From Watersipora subatra (lineage: Eukaryota > Bryozoa > Gymnolaemata > Cheilostomatida > Watersiporidae), in assembly GCF_963576615.1 (NCBI RefSeq), contig NC_088708.1, positions 68,220,672 through 68,284,671 on the forward strand: a DNA stretch of 64,000 nt. Reading direction: 5' to 3'. Of the stretch, positions 1-12,120 are shown in pieces (within the stretch, counting starts at the first letter, position 1; every line of letters starts with the position of its first letter). The notes under the pieces were generated by a model. It ran no database searches. It worked only from the letters and a program-made list of their open reading frames with translations, and was not told the DNA's origin. The translations under genes and the position numbers were made by a program.

Positions 1-2098
1 TTATGTTTAGAGGTAAATACTTTATGTTTAGAGGTAATTACTCTATGTTTAGAGGTAAATACTTTATGTTTAGAGGTAATTACTTTATGTTTAGAGGTAA
101 TTACTTTATGTTTAGAGGTAATTACTTTATGTTTAGAGGTAATTACTTTATGTTTAGAGGTAATTACTCTATGTTTAGAGATAATTACTTTATGTTTAGA
201 GGTAATTACTCTATGTTTAGAGGTAAATACTTTATGTTTAGAGGTAATTACTTTATGTTTAGAGGTAATTACTTTATGTTTAGAGGTAATTACTTTATGT
301 TTAGAGGTAATTACTCTATGTTTAGAGATAATTACTTTATGTTTAGAGGTAATTACTCTATGTTTAGAGGTAAATACTTTATGTTTAGAGGTAATTACTT
401 TATGTTTAGAGGTAATTACTTTATGTTTAGAGGTAATTACTTTATGTTTAGAGGTAATTACTTTATGTTTAGAGATAATTACTTTATGTTTAGAGGTAAA
501 TACTTTATGTTTAGAGGTAATTACTTTATGCTTAGAGGTTATTACTTTATGTTTAGAGGTAAATACTTTATGTTTAGAGGTAAATACTTTATGTTTAGAG
601 GTAATTACTTTATGTTTAGAGGTAATTACTTTATGTTTAGAGGTAAATACTTTATGTTTAGAGGTAATTACTTTATGTTTAGAGGTAATTACTTTATGTT
701 TAGAGATAATTACTTTATGTTTAGAGGTAATTACTCTATGTTTAGAGGTAAATACTTTATGTTTAGAGGTAATTACTTTATGTTTAGAGGTAATTACTTT
801 ATGTTTAGAGGTAAATACTTTATGTTTAGAGGTAATTACTTTATGTTTAGAGGTAATTACTTTATGTTTAGAGGTAATTACTTTATGTTTAGAGGTAAAT
901 ACTTTATGTTTAGAGGTAATTACTTTATGTTTAGAGGTAATTACTTTATGTTTAGAGGTAATTACTTTATGTTTAGAGGTAATTACTCTATGTTTAGAGA
1001 TAATTGCTTTATGTTTAGAGGTAATTACTCTATGTTTAGAGGTAAATACTTTATGTTTAGAGGTAATTAATTTATGTTTAGAGGTAATTACTCTATGTTT
1101 AGAGGTAAATACTTTATGTTTAGAGGTAATTAATTTATGTTTAGAGGTAAATACTTTATGTTTAGAGGTAATTACTGTATGTTTAGAGGTAATTACTGTA
1201 TGTTTAGAGGTAAATACTTTATGTTTAGAGGTAATTACTTTATGATTAGAGGTAATTACTTTATGTTTAGAGGTAACTACTCTATGTTTAGAGATAATTA
1301 CTTTATGTTTAGAGGTAATTACTCTATGTTTAGAGGTAAATACTCTATGTTTAGAGGTAATTACTTTATGTTTAGAGGTAATTACTTTATGTTTAGAGGT
1401 AATTACTCTATGTTTAGAGGTAAATACTTTATGTTTAGAGGTAATTACTTTATGTTTAGAGGTAATTACTCTATGTTTAGAGGTAAATACTTTATGTTTA
1501 GAGGTAATTACTTTATGTTTAGAGGTAATTACTTTATGTTTAGAGGTAATTACTTTATGTTTAGAGGTAATTACTTTATGTTTAGAGGTAATTACTCTAT
1601 GTTTAGAGATAATTACTTTATGTTTAGAGGTAATTACTCTATGTTTAGAGGTAAATACTTTATGTTTAGAGGTAATTACTTTATGTTTAGAGGTAATTAC
1701 TTTATGTTTAGAGGTAATTACTCTATGTTTAGAGGTAAATACTTTATGTTTAGAGGTAATTACTTTATGTTTAGAGGTAATTACTTTATGTTTAGAGGTA
1801 ATTACTTTATGTTTAGAGGTAATTACTTTATGTTTAGAGGTAATTACTTTATGTTTAGAGGTAATTACTCTATGTTTAGAGGTAAATACTTTATGTTTAG
1901 AGGTAATTACTTTATGTTTAGAGGTAATTACTTTATGATTAGAGGTAATTACTTTATGTTTAGAGGTAATTACTTTATGATTAGAGGTAATTACTTTATG
2001 TTTAGAGGTAACTACTGTATGTTTAGAGGTAATTACCTTATGTTTAGAGATAATTACTTCATGTTTAGAGGTAATTACTTTATGTTTAGAGGTATTTT
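1..2098 (+). repeat. 21-bp minisatellite array 1 (about 100 units, runs off the left edge)
   Basis: The stretch is a head-to-tail array of a 21-bp unit close to TTATGTTTAGAGGTAATTAC plus T. Because 21 is a multiple of three, one frame stays open and reads MFRGNYF over and over, with K, D and S variants. It is interrupted only where a unit carries TAATTAA (near 1069 and 1132). Variant units recur in blocks: a unit with AGAGATAATT sits between two CTCTATG units near 170, 320, 700, 990, 1290 and 1610, which suggests higher-order amplification. The array ends in divergent units and a T-run at about 2098. I regard the long open frames as by-products of the unit length, not a protein gene. Confidence 0.97.
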
Positions 2099-2107
2099 AT
2101 TTTTTTA

Positions 2108-3430
2108 ATGATTTTGTTGAGGATACTACGGCTGTGCCCAATATCACGGTACTGCCAAGCCATGGAGATATTGAGTTCCATAATTCTACATTTCATGTAT
2201 GTAGAGAACTATGGACTTAACACTTAACTATGGGCTCTCCACAAAAATTTAACCATTTTTGTGTAGAGTCGTTTATGTATAATAATGATACAAAACACAT
2301 ATAAACCTACTTAAATATGTTACCAAGTCTTTGAAAAGTTGAGACAATATCCTAAAACTTACCCATCTGATCGGATAATACATAAATAGACAGACTAATT
2401 TGGCCTAAAATCGCCATTAAAACCTGACAAGCCTTTTTTAATCAAAATTAAGACCGGCAAACAAAATGCCAATAAAGCCGTGCGACAGATAGTAGAACTA
2501 TTAAGCCGTGCGCATTTCACGAAAAAAACGTGCACATTTCACCAGTCTATGGCATTGTCCAATTGCCGAAGGTTTTTGTAATAAACGTAAAAGTACTGAA
2601 ATATAATCGTTTCTTTTTTGACGATTTCAAAGTAACTGAAATTTTGGACACTTATAATGAGTACTTTGGTATTCCAACTGATGTCCAAAGCAGTGAAAGT
2701 AAAGGAAATGACGATGATATTTTTCTAATGATTCTTATAAGATTATTACAATATTTAATTGTAAGAATAATTTTTCGATTTTATAAGATTATTATAAGAT
2801 TTAGAATAATTGAAATTTAGAATAAGCATTCGAATTTACAAGATCGAAGTATATAGTGACCGATGGTGTGCAATATGTTACTATTATTATTTTTCTAAAG
2901 ATTTTGTTGATGATACTGCGGCTGTGCCCAATATTGCGGTACTGCCAAGCCATTTTTAATATCTGCAAAATTAAGTAATAGGCCTACATTTTCTTATAGA
3001 TATACATCTATTTCTATGACAACCAGCTAAAATCTGTTTAGATTTTTAAATTGAGGATAATTGTTTAGATATAAATACAGAAATCTAGATAAATATTACA
3101 ACTTTTTGATACTGGTTGCTATGACCCATGATATATACAGCCCCCCAGCCTGTGTATATTACACAGCAGCTTGCCATTTTGCTTCTAATATTGCATTTCT
3201 CTCATTGCAGGGGAGAGATATAAACAAATAATATTTTCCTTTCATTATTGCTGTTTGTTGTATATAATAGCACCCAGTACATTACAGCTACCATTGTAGC
3301 TACCATTGCAGTTCTCCTATTGCACTGCAGTGCCATTTGACTGCTAATATTGCATTTCTCAACCGGCAGTACCTTTTCTTTTTCCATTATCCCTTTGGTT
3401 GTGGGCTGTATGACAGGGGAATTTTTAGTT
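2108..3430 (+). repeat. Dispersed repeat R2, copy 1, with a short conserved open frame
   Basis: This block shares long stretches with 11150-12120 in the same orientation, for example the runs around 2290/11190 and 3380/12060. Inside it, a segment of about 60 bp at 2110-2165 recurs at 2902-2956. An open frame at 2530-2820 starts at a GTG and reads VHISPVYGIVQLPKV, then a segment ending ESKGNDDDIF. The second copy of R2 keeps the same reading, with mostly single-residue changes, for about 60 residues. That may reflect an old coding region of an unidentified element, or simply recent duplication. I do not recognise the protein and see no start ATG. Confidence 0.55.
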
Positions 3431-4181
3431 TAAATATGATTTTCACAAAACTACTATATTACTAATGATATTTATTAGTATAAATCAACTTACCTATGTC
3501 AGTTTCTTCTCTCTCATGTTGTAAGGCAGCTATGTAACTATCTTAAGCACATCTACTAGTGTCAAAGAAAAAGTTATCTAGCCTAACTTTGCTATTTGAT
3601 AAAACTACTACCATAAGAAAGTTTCTTACTATTATGAATGTTTCTATTATTGTTCTACTATTATGAGTGCTGTTACTATGATTACTATTATTACTATTTC
3701 TACAAGCAATTAATCAACTGTTCTTTTACTAGTTAGTGTAATGATACATATATTTTATTTTGCTGCATTATCTCAAAAACTCATTTTCTATTATTTATGC
3801 TTTGTCTTTTTCTATCAACACAGACATATTATATCTCTATATGCATATCTACATGTATATACTTAACAAGGATGCTGATTCTGGATTAACTTTATCATTT
3901 ATTGAACAGTAATACTCATTCTTTAACATTGGCATAATATGGCAGTTGAGTTTATGCAAAAGTTAATTTTTCATTTTTGTTTGTTGTAAAAATTAAAATA
4001 AATTAAGAATAAATGTGAGGTTTATATCATCACAAAAAAATTAAACAGATTCTAGTCACAATATATAAGAAGTACCGTACATAGGCTGATAAAAGCTGAA
4101 CAGAGCTCTCTGGATAATAGTTGGTAGTCCTGAAAAGGACTGATTGTGTAAAATGGATTGTGAATAATGACTGAGGAATAC
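3431..4181. other. 3' flank of the first 98-aa gene (duplicated)
   Basis: No gene is visible. The part nearest the gene (4080-4181) is the conserved downstream block found after every complete member of the 98-aa family, with its AGTCCTTTTCAGGGCTACC core in the gene's orientation. The remainder (about 3740-4080) matches 48480-48730 in inverted orientation, which marks one end of the large inverted duplication. Confidence 0.6.
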
Positions 4182-4478
4182 TCAAGCATTGTTTCCACTC
4201 CTTGCCCTGAGCTCTTCGAACTGCTCACACTTCTCTAGTATGTAAACAAAGTAGACATTTTGAAGAGAGGTTATTATATCTTTCTGTAGCTGAAGAGTCA
4301 TAATCATGTGATGTTGGTTCTCTCTTGCCTCAGCTCTCTCTAGTCTTACTGAAACATCTCTTAACTTTCTACCAAGGCAATGGTATTGAGATGTTGCTTC
4401 ATACATTTGTTGTAGTACATGACATTCTTCATCACTGAAATCATAATCGTCTGTTTCATCAGCGCTGTCACCAGACAT
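4182..4478 (-). CDS. 98-aa acidic/helical protein, family A copy 1
   Basis: An intronless frame of 98 codons with its own ATG. The N-terminal 20 residues are very acidic (SADETDDYDFSDEE). From about residue 21 to 95 the sequence is rich in charged and leucine residues and free of proline (LGRKLRDVSVRLERAEARE), as expected for a helix or coiled coil. It ends RARSGNNA. There is no signal peptide or membrane segment. The start is supported by four other copies with the same ATG and length, and by a TATA box about 70 bp upstream. I do not recognise the family and assign no function. This copy differs from the others at a few residues only (for example YEATS against YAATS), which argues that the frame has been kept. 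Confidence 0.72.
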   Translation of the reverse strand: MSGDSADETDDYDFSDEECHVLQQMYEATSQYHCLGRKLRDVSVRLERAEARENQHHMIMTLQLQKDIITSLQNVYFVYILEKCEQFEELRARSGNNA

Positions 4479-4524
4479 TCTGAGTAGTGAGTATCTTCTA
4501 TGATATCAGATTGTGTTGTGTTTT

Positions 4525-4552
4525 ACTGGAACAGCGGAGACCAGTTTATATA
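4525..4552 (-). promoter_or_regulatory. TATA box and initiator of family A copy 1
   Basis: On the minus strand TATATAAA lies at 4552-4545. A CCAGTAAAA initiator-like motif follows, with its A at 4527, about 25 bp downstream: the usual spacing for a TATA/Inr core promoter. The predicted 5' UTR is about 49 nt. The block is nearly identical in front of copies at 6482, 52053, 55435 and 61197. Confidence 0.7.
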
Positions 4553-5855
4553 GTGAGTAACTGTATGACATGAGACAATATTTTAATCCCTTAAATTACT
4601 GTGTCGTACTCAGTACATGGTGAATAGAAACAGTAGAGTATTGGGGAGAGTAGAGATCAAACATCATCGATATTTTAATTACTCAAATGTCTAAATATAG
4701 AGTTAGTCTTTGATCCAGGTGTTCATAAAAAACATTAAAGTGATCTATTCTATCAACCAACTCATATACTCCAACATGTCTCTGCAGAAGATCATAAAGT
4801 TTTACAGAATTCATCATTCATTATTCATCTTTTAAATCTCCATGTTTACAGATTCATGCTAATGACCTATTATTTTTGTAGTTTCACACTCAGCTGTCAA
4901 CTGTATTTAACTGTCTAGTGGAGCAGCACAGTAACATGAAAGTAAAAGTTATGGGCTAGCACAGTATTCTAACAAATCGTTTAAATATGCAATACAAATC
5001 ATCCTCTGTAGATTTAAAAGCAATTTATTAGTCGGTTTATATAATACTAATTTATCAATACTCACAATTGATACATTTTGTAAAATCAAACTTGAATAAT
5101 GAAACACTTGTAGTTATCTTTTTAATTATATTGTTATATAAATATAACAACTGAAAATAACGCATTATTAGAATGAATTTCTTTAGAAAACAGAGTTTTT
5201 AATTATGAGTTGTCTGTCTCTAGGGAAGATAACTGACTGTACTGATTATAGATAAAAGTTGTCTCATCATGCTAAGAAATAAAGTTTTAACACAAGCCAA
5301 CTGACTGGCCACTATTTATAACTAGTTATAAAAATACCACTAAAATATATATGTAATTGAAGTTGTTGCCTTTTGTTACTAAAAACTCATGGAGCGTGTA
5401 TGAAAATGGTACATGAATTTATTCCGTTAAGCAAATTTAGAAATCCTATGCAGAGTGCGCACATGAACTTGTTGTAGTTTAGGCTGTCAATGCAACTTAC
5501 AAGAAGTACTACCAAACCTGTAGTCAGCTGTAAGAATATGGTAATGCTTGCAATAATTTAGTATTGATCAAGTAGAAGTATTTATAATTTGCTTGTATAC
5601 AGAATACAAATATAGAAACCAACTTGGTATCATTGCAAGTACAGAGTCTCCTATATTTGTTTGATATATTTAAGAGGTTTTAACAGTAAAACAGATGTTC
5701 TATTGCTAAACTGTTCTGAGCCATAACAACAATAACAAGTGTTTTTAATAGAGTTTAGCTAATTACATATAAATACATATTAGAGTTACATTGCCATGGC
5801 GATATAACTCTACTATGGTTATGTTGCTCATATGATCAATCTGCGAATAGATAAA
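4553..5855. other. Upstream flank of family A copy 1, no gene seen
   Basis: There is no coding frame of note. The sequence matches about 46830-48060 in inverted orientation, and more weakly the upstream flanks of the other 98-aa genes, including the block CTCAGTACATGGTGAATAGA. It is duplicated gene-flanking DNA. Confidence 0.6.
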
Positions 5856-6130
5856 TCCTGACATACATACATACGTACATAGATACATATGCACATACAT
5901 AAATATTTACGTACATATGTACATATGTGTATTCATATGTATGTACATATGTATGTACATATGTATGTACATATGTATGTACATATGTGCATACATATGT
6001 ATATACGTACATATGTATATACATACATGCGTACATAAGTACATACGTATATACATACGTATGTACACATGTATAACTAATCATCATGTACATCAATCAT
6101 ACGTATGTATGTACATACGTATGATTAATG
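5856..6130. repeat. ACGT-type tetramer/octamer array (a)
   Basis: A degenerate run of TACATACG/TACATATG units, almost purely alternating purine and pyrimidine. Open frames on both strands (MYVCTYV-type text) are artefacts of the repeat. A short related stretch sits at the mirror position, 46785-46825. Confidence 0.95.
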
Positions 6131-6135
6131 ATCAA

Positions 6136-6178
6136 TTTCCATACAGCTATGGTGTTGTTACACCATCGCTGTATGGAA
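6136..6178. repeat. Near-perfect hairpin at the end of array (a)
   Basis: TTTCCATACAGCTATGGTG and CACCATCGCTGTATGGAAA form 19-bp arms with one mismatch around a 5-nt loop. It lies exactly between the ACGT array and the truncated 3' end of the neighbouring 98-aa gene, and supplies that gene's new C-terminus and stop codon. Confidence 0.85.
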
Positions 6179-6482
6179 ACTTGTAGAACAATACTGTAGT
6201 TAATTTTAATGCGAGCTCTTCAAATTGCTCACTCTTGTTTAGTATGTAAGCATAATAGACATTTTGTACGGAGGTTATTGTTTCTTTCTGTAGCTGCAGA
6301 AACATAATCATGTGACATTGGTTCTCTCTTGTCTCAGCTCTCTCTAGTCTCACTGAGACATCTCTCAACTTTCTACCAAGGCAATGGTATTGAGATGTTG
6401 CTGCATACATTTGTTGTAGTACACGACATTCTTCATCACTGAAATCATAGTCGTCTGTTTCATCAGCGCTGCCACTAGACAT
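6147..6482 (-). CDS. 98-aa family copy 2 with replaced C-terminus (111 aa)
   Basis: The first 90 or so residues follow the family closely (MSSGSADETDDYDFSDEE at the start, SEQFEEL near the break). The usual ending RARSGNNA is then lost. The frame runs on through unrelated DNA and into the hairpin at 6136-6178, ending DGVTTP. The conserved 3' flank found after other copies is missing, so a rearrangement removed the last eight or so codons and everything downstream. The TATA box and initiator are intact. The product would have the acidic N-terminus and the helix but a foreign tail. Whether it is expressed or is a young pseudogene cannot be told. Confidence 0.55.
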   Translation of the reverse strand: MSSGSADETDDYDFSDEECRVLQQMYAATSQYHCLGRKLRDVSVRLERAETRENQCHMIMFLQLQKETITSVQNVYYAYILNKSEQFEELALKLTTVLFYKFPYSDGVTTP

Positions 6483-6528
6483 TCTGAGCAGGGAGTCTTT
6501 TCTCTGATATCAGATTGTGTTGTGTTTT

Positions 6529-6556
6529 ACTGGAACAGCTGGAACCAGTTTATATA
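6529..6556 (-). promoter_or_regulatory. TATA box and initiator of family A copy 2
   Basis: TATATAAA is at 6556-6549 on the minus strand and CCAGTAAAA follows with the same spacing as in the other copies. The sequence up to the ATG at 6482 is the family 5' UTR. Confidence 0.65.
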
Positions 6557-6965
6557 GTGAGTGACTGTTTGACATGAGACAATATTTTAATCCCTTCAAT
6601 AACTGTGTCATACTCAGTACATGGTGAATAAAAACAATAGAGTGTCGGGTACAGTAGAGATCAAACATCATTGACATCTTAATTACTCGAATGTCTAAAT
6701 ACAGTTAGTCTCTGATCCATGTGTTCTTAAGAAACTTCAAAGTATATTCATATAAGTCAATCTATCCTATCAGCCAACTCATATACTTGCGCATGTCTCT
6801 GCAGAAGATCATAAAGTTTTACAGAATTCATCATTTATTATTCATCTTTTAAATCTCCATATTTACAGATTCATGCTAATGACCTATTATTTTTGTAGTT
6901 TCACACTCAGCTGTAAACTGTTTTTAACTGTGTAGTTGAGCAGCACAGTAATAGTGAAGCAAAAG

Positions 6966-7530
6966 TTATGAACATATGTATGTACGCACAGATGTACATA
7001 CATACATACGTACGTACATACATACGTACATACGTACATATGTACATACATACGTATGTACATATGTACGTACATACATACGTACATACACACGCACATA
7101 CATACGTACATACATACGTACATACATACGTGCATGCATACGTACATACATACGTACATACATACATGCGTACGTACATACATACGTACGTACATACGTA
7201 CATACATACGTACATGCATACATACGTATGTACATACATACGTACATACGTATGTACATACGTACGTACATATGTACATACATACGTATGTATGTACATA
7301 CATATGTACATACATACATATGTACATACATACATACGTACATACATACATATGTACGTACATACATACGTACATACATACATCCGTATGTACATACATA
7401 CGTACATACATACGTAGGTACATACGTACATACCTATGTACGTACATACATACGTATGTACATATGTATGTAAATACGTACATATGTACATACATACGTA
7501 AATATGTACATATGTACATACGTACATGTA
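6966..7530. repeat. ACGT-type tetramer/octamer array (b)
   Basis: About 565 bp of TACG/TACA/TATG units with almost complete purine-pyrimidine alternation. Six overlapping open frames of 137-210 codons on both strands are repeat artefacts with only M, Y, V, C, T, H, I and R. Confidence 0.97.
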
Positions 7531-9256
7531 ACTTTAATATTACTAGAGTCGTGTTAGTATGTGTATCTATTTTAGTAAGCTATTTAAACTTTTTTCCTAT
7601 ATTTCTGGAAACCAACAAAACTTTAAGATAGTGAAATAGTCAAAATGAAGTAATAAAGATCCAAATTAAAGTATTATTATAGTGGTTCATTATACTTGTT
7701 ATAATAAAAAGTAAAGCAGCTGTATGAAACCATAACAAAATAATTTGATTAAACAGAAATTACAATAACAACTCTACATCTAAAATACTGACAGACAGTT
7801 TGGTTAGTCATATCAACTGGCTAGAAGTTTTAACAGAATATTGGCATGAGATGACTACTCCAAGAGAGCTGAGTAAACTGTAGGATCCTGAGCCTAGAGC
7901 TGCTAGTAAAAGTTAGCTAGCAATATAGACCTTGACATAATGTAGTCAAGTTTGAGTTTTCTCCTCAAATACATTATATCCTTTCACAGATCTTTTAGTT
8001 GGGCTTAATTCCATCAAATTTCAATAACATACTAAACATTATCGCATCGTGTTAAAAACAGCAAATCTTAGTTACTACTACTGCCACCATTTCCCGATGA
8101 TGCCAAAAAGCTGAACAGTAAGACTTGCTAACTATTGATATTTAGAAAGACGACTCCAAAGCAAATATTCATAGCATATTTACAGTGAAACCTAAAGCAA
8201 GTAATGCTGAGTTTGCCATCATAACAAAGCTAGGATGGAGATTCACTAAAATTTCATACAGTGATATCATACACATCACCACGTGGCGCTGCAATGCCAT
8301 CATGGAAACAGCCGTGTCTCTCTAATTCTGTCACAATTCAAGGTCAGTGCTTGGAAGAGAAACACCCATGCAATGCGCAATTTTCATACCATGGCAACAG
8401 CCTTAGCGACCAACAACATCACACTTGGTCATGTGCATAGGTCATGCTTTCCAGTTGCTTTGTAGCTCCATTTGTCCTTGACTTTTTAATGATACAACCT
8501 TGGCATAAGCCATTACATAATCATTGCTTTACTATAATAGCTCTTTATAGAAAAATGATCTGCTTGACAACAGAGCGAAGCAGTTTGGCACGGGCGGGCA
8601 TACTCATGTGTCACTACACTATCGCTCTATGGACACGCATTATTAGTTGAATCCAGTGATGAGGTCTATAAGCATCAGCAAGTTCTTAATCTATTCCATA
8701 TACAGAGAGAGTGCATTACCTCTGGTAAAATAGAGTAATAACTCTTTTGATCCCTCTATGAACCCCATCTATATAGTAAACATGAGGGCTGATGAGTTGG
8801 TTTAGAATAAGAGCATAGAGAGTTGAATGGTAATCATTCTAAAAATATGGGACATTTGACATACAACTCCATCTTCACTGTGTCTAAAAAGTTGTAGATT
8901 AATGTCTACAACTCCCTTTCACCAGTCTGATAAACAAATCTCTGAGAATGCCAGGAATGTATCTAATGACATTAAATGGCTTAGCAACCAAGGTTATAAT
9001 TTTGTTACCAGTTCCTCAATACTGTTACTAAACCACTAAAATGAGATTAATATGAAACACATTAATTTTATAGTTTTATCGATCTCAGACTGAGTTCTCA
9101 AGATTGAATTTGCAAGTTGTTAGTCTTACAATCCATGCATATATATAATATGCAGATACAAAATAACTCAGATGTAAGTCTGAGCTCAGTCTAGTTTAGT
9201 TTTGCTTGAAAAGTTTGATATAAAATAAATCATATGAAAGTATATTTGTTGCTCAG
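7531..9256. other. Non-coding flank; upper half resembles the family B upstream region
   Basis: No supported gene. The part near 7740-7830 (AAACAGAAATTACAATAACA) matches 58595-58680 directly and 54640-54720 inverted, which are the upstream regions of the decayed sister family B. The part from about 8920 to 9256 matches 46410-46780 inverted. The short open frames at 8283-8650 are unconvincing. Confidence 0.5.
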
Positions 9257-9362
9257 GTACTTCCTTGTATCATATTGTTTAACCTACTTTACTGTGACAC
9301 ATACAGAAGCAAGCACGCACCTGATTAACTTGGAAGATTATAGAGAGAAAGATAACAGAAAG
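9257..9362 (+). CDS. Candidate upstream exon of D8C gene 1
   Basis: A 106-bp block between a good acceptor (TTGCTCAG) and a donor (AAAG then GTAGGA). It reads YFLVSYCLTYFTVTHTEA, then charged residues ending DYREKDNRK, in phase 0 at its 3' end, which fits the phase-0 start of the exon at 12976. The mirror block at 46305-46410 has the same length, phase and open frame. That is the main evidence for an exon. An ATG at 9234 lies just upstream but is not conserved in the mirror copy, so I do not call it the start. The hydrophobic stretch could be a signal anchor. Confidence 0.4.
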
Positions 9363-9516
9363 GTAGGAAGGTTCCTTTGTTTACGATAGCTGTGTTTGGT
9401 GATTGCAAAATATATTATATATCTAATGTATGATATGTTGATGCTTCACTGAACAATAAAATTATATTTTCAAAATGACAATGATGTTGTCTTCTCTCTT
9501 TTAGTAAAAGCAGCAG

Positions 9517-9574
9517 GTTGGGCCAGCTAGAAAAAGCAGCACTTAGTACCAGCTCAATACATACACTACAAAAT
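9517..9574 (+). pseudogene. Degenerate cassette exon
   Basis: This 58-bp block corresponds to the 57-bp candidate exon at 46091-46147, which reads VGQLEKAALTTSSIHTLQK in phase 0. Here one T is inserted after the acceptor, shifting the frame, and the AAG before the donor has become AAT. If it was an exon, this copy has probably lost it. Confidence 0.35.
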
Positions 9575-9659
9575 GTTATAATTAAGATATTGATGTCAAC
9601 GTTACTCGTTATCATAAATACAAAAATGCATAAAAACTTTCATACATATGTGTATACAA

Positions 9660-10425
9660 TATATATAAACACCACTGACATAAACAATGTATACAAGCAC
9701 TATTGACATAGACAATGTATACAAACACTACTATCATAGACAATATATACAAACACTACTGACATAGACAATGTATACTAACACTACTAACATAGACATT
9801 ATATACAAACACTACTGATATAGGCAATATACACAAACGCTACTGACATAGGCAGTATATACCAATACTACTGACACAGACAATGTATACAAACACTACT
9901 GACATAGACAATGTATACAAACACTACTGACATAGACAATTTATACAAACACTACTGACATAGACAATGTATACAAACACTACTAACATAGACATTATAT
10001 ACAAACACTACTGATATAGACAATATACACAAACGCTACTGACATAGGCAATGTATACCAATACTATTGACACAGACAATGTATACAAACACTACTGACA
10101 TAGACAATGTGTACCAATACTACTGACATAGACAATATACACAAACGCTACTGACATAGACAATGTATACCAATACTACTGACATAGACAATGTATACAA
10201 ACACTACTGACATAGACAATGTATACAAACACTACTGATATAGACAATGTATACAAACACTACTGATATAGACAATGCATACAAACACTACTGAAATTGA
10301 CAATGTATACAAACACTACTGACATAGACAATATATACAGACACTACTGACATAGACCATGTATACAAACACTACTGATATAGACAATGTATACCAATGT
10401 ATAGACAATGAATAGCGTATAGTAG
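9660..10425 (+). repeat. 28-bp minisatellite (about 26 units)
   Basis: The unit is close to GACAATGTATACAAACACTA followed by CTGACATA. The same unit, inverted and with about 13 copies, lies at 45640-46020 in the mirrored intron. Array length therefore differs between the two duplicated arms. Confidence 0.93.
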
Positions 10426-10429
10426 CTGA

Positions 10430-10960
10430 ATGTCCGGCGTTGCGCAAGTAATGAAAAAGGTTTTAAATAGAAAATTTATCTTTAATAAACATATACAACA
10501 TTTATCATTCTAACTTTTAAATGAAGGTGTTTGTTTATTTCTGTTTGTCCAGCTAATGCATAATTCAAATGTTTGAAAGCTCGAAGTATAGATAAAACAA
10601 ATTGTTGAAAAACATTTCTTACTTTTTATGATACAGATTCGTTCAAGATTTAAAACAGCTTATAAACGGTCGCAGGCAATGTAGTTGACTAAGTTCTTTT
10701 ACTCAAGAAACTTGAGTAACTTAAGCTAGTAACTTGAGCTAGTTTAAATATTTAATATAATAAGAGCTGTGCTTATTATAATTGTGCAGATAATTTATTT
10801 AGTATTTTCGCAAGCGCTACAAGCATGCAGATTTTAACCAGTGTAATAAGTATGTGCACAATTATACCACAGTATGGCAAGTAGGTCTTGTGGCGTAATG
10901 GATAGCACACTTGCCTGCCAAACTAGAGTTTCCGAGTTGAGATTCAGTATGATGCATTTT
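10430..10960 (+). repeat. SINE-like dispersed repeat with a tRNA-like segment
   Basis: It begins with GAATGTCCGGCGTTGC and an A/T-rich run. It ends with a tRNA-like segment at about 10888-10955 (box A-like TGGCGTAATGGATAGCAC, weak box B). A copy with the same order is found inverted at 44440-44875, inside a different intron. This argues for a dispersed element and not simply part of the large duplication. Confidence 0.55.
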
Positions 10961-11149
10961 TTCCTTCCTAAAACCTATCGCTCCGACTAGACACACAAAT
11001 GACAGATAAAAAAACACTGAAATTTATCCCACGACCAAACGAGCGGAGCGAATGTTTAGGGGCTTTATGATAAATGCATGTGCACACAACTCACAAAAAT
11101 TATTCATCAACAACATCGCAAACCCTTGTACCAAAATCTCATCAACAAA

Positions 11150-12120
11150 TTTAACCATTTTTCTGTGGAGTTGTTTAAGTATAATAATGATACAAAACAC
11201 ATATAAACCTATTTAAATATATTACCAAGTCTTTGAAAAGTGTCAACAGCATCTTAAAACTTACCCATCTGAACGAATTGTACACAAATAGACAGATTAA
11301 TTTGGCCAAAAATTGTTATTAAAACTTGCCAAGCCTTACTTTTATCAAAATTAAGACTGGCAATTGAAACGCCAAGCGACAGAGAATAGAACCATTAAGT
11401 CGTGCACATTTCACCAGTCTATAGCATTGTCGAATTGCCGAAGGTTTCTGTAATTAACGTAGAAGTACTGAAATATAATCATTTCTTTTTTGCCGATTTC
11501 AAAGTAGCTGACATTTTAGACACTTTTGAGTACTTTGGTATTCTAACTGATGTCCAAAGCAGTGAAAGTAAAGGAAATGACGATGATATTTTTTTTAACG
11601 ATTCTTATGAGATTATTACAATATTTAATTATAAGTTTGGATGACTATTGAAGTGTTCTAGTCACACTAACAACATCGATGATGGGCAATATGTTACTGT
11701 TATTATTTTTTCTAAATAGTTTTGTTGAATAGATCTTCTAAAAATCTATATAAATATCACAACTTCTTGATATTGTTAGCTATGACGTTTTGAAATGTAA
11801 ACAAAATTGTGCATTGGTTTTCTATTATTACTATATTAATAATATTGGTTATTCTAATAATATCAGTGTATTTTACTTCTTATATTGCATTTCTCCTATG
11901 GCAGGGTGAGAGATATAAACATATAATCTTCTCCTTTCATTATTGCTGTTTGTTGTATATAATAACACCCACACCCAGTACATTACAGCTACCATTGCAG
12001 TTCTCCTATTGCACTGCAGTGCCATTTGACAGCTAATATTGCATTTCTCAACCATCAGTACCCTTTCTTTTTTCCAATATCACTTTGGTCGTGGGCTGTA
12101 TGACAGGAGAATTTCTAGTT
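11150..12120 (+). repeat. Dispersed repeat R2, copy 2
   Basis: It matches 2220-3430 in the same orientation with some internal loss. The open frame at 11402-11644 begins with GTG, as in copy 1, and keeps VHISPVYSIVELPKV and ESKGNDDDIF. The mirrored arm near 45.4-45.6 kb lacks this block, so it was inserted into, or lost from, one arm after the duplication. Confidence 0.55.

Noticed and set aside
1-2098. A CRISPR array
   Set aside because: Units are contiguous without unique spacers, and the window is eukaryotic.
3-2108. Long open frames MFRGNYF (355 and 323 codons)
   Set aside because: Product of a 21-bp tandem repeat; no start context, splice sites or composition change.
5836-7631. Frames rich in MYVCTYV on both strands
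   Set aside because: Translation of ACGT-type tetramer/octamer arrays.
9234-9236. ATG as start of a signal-peptide-like exon of D8C gene 1
   Set aside because: The ATG is missing in the mirror copy, and the conserved block begins at a good acceptor downstream of it.
10888-10955. A functional tRNA gene
   Set aside because: Box B is degenerate and the arms do not fold well by eye; it belongs to a dispersed repeat.
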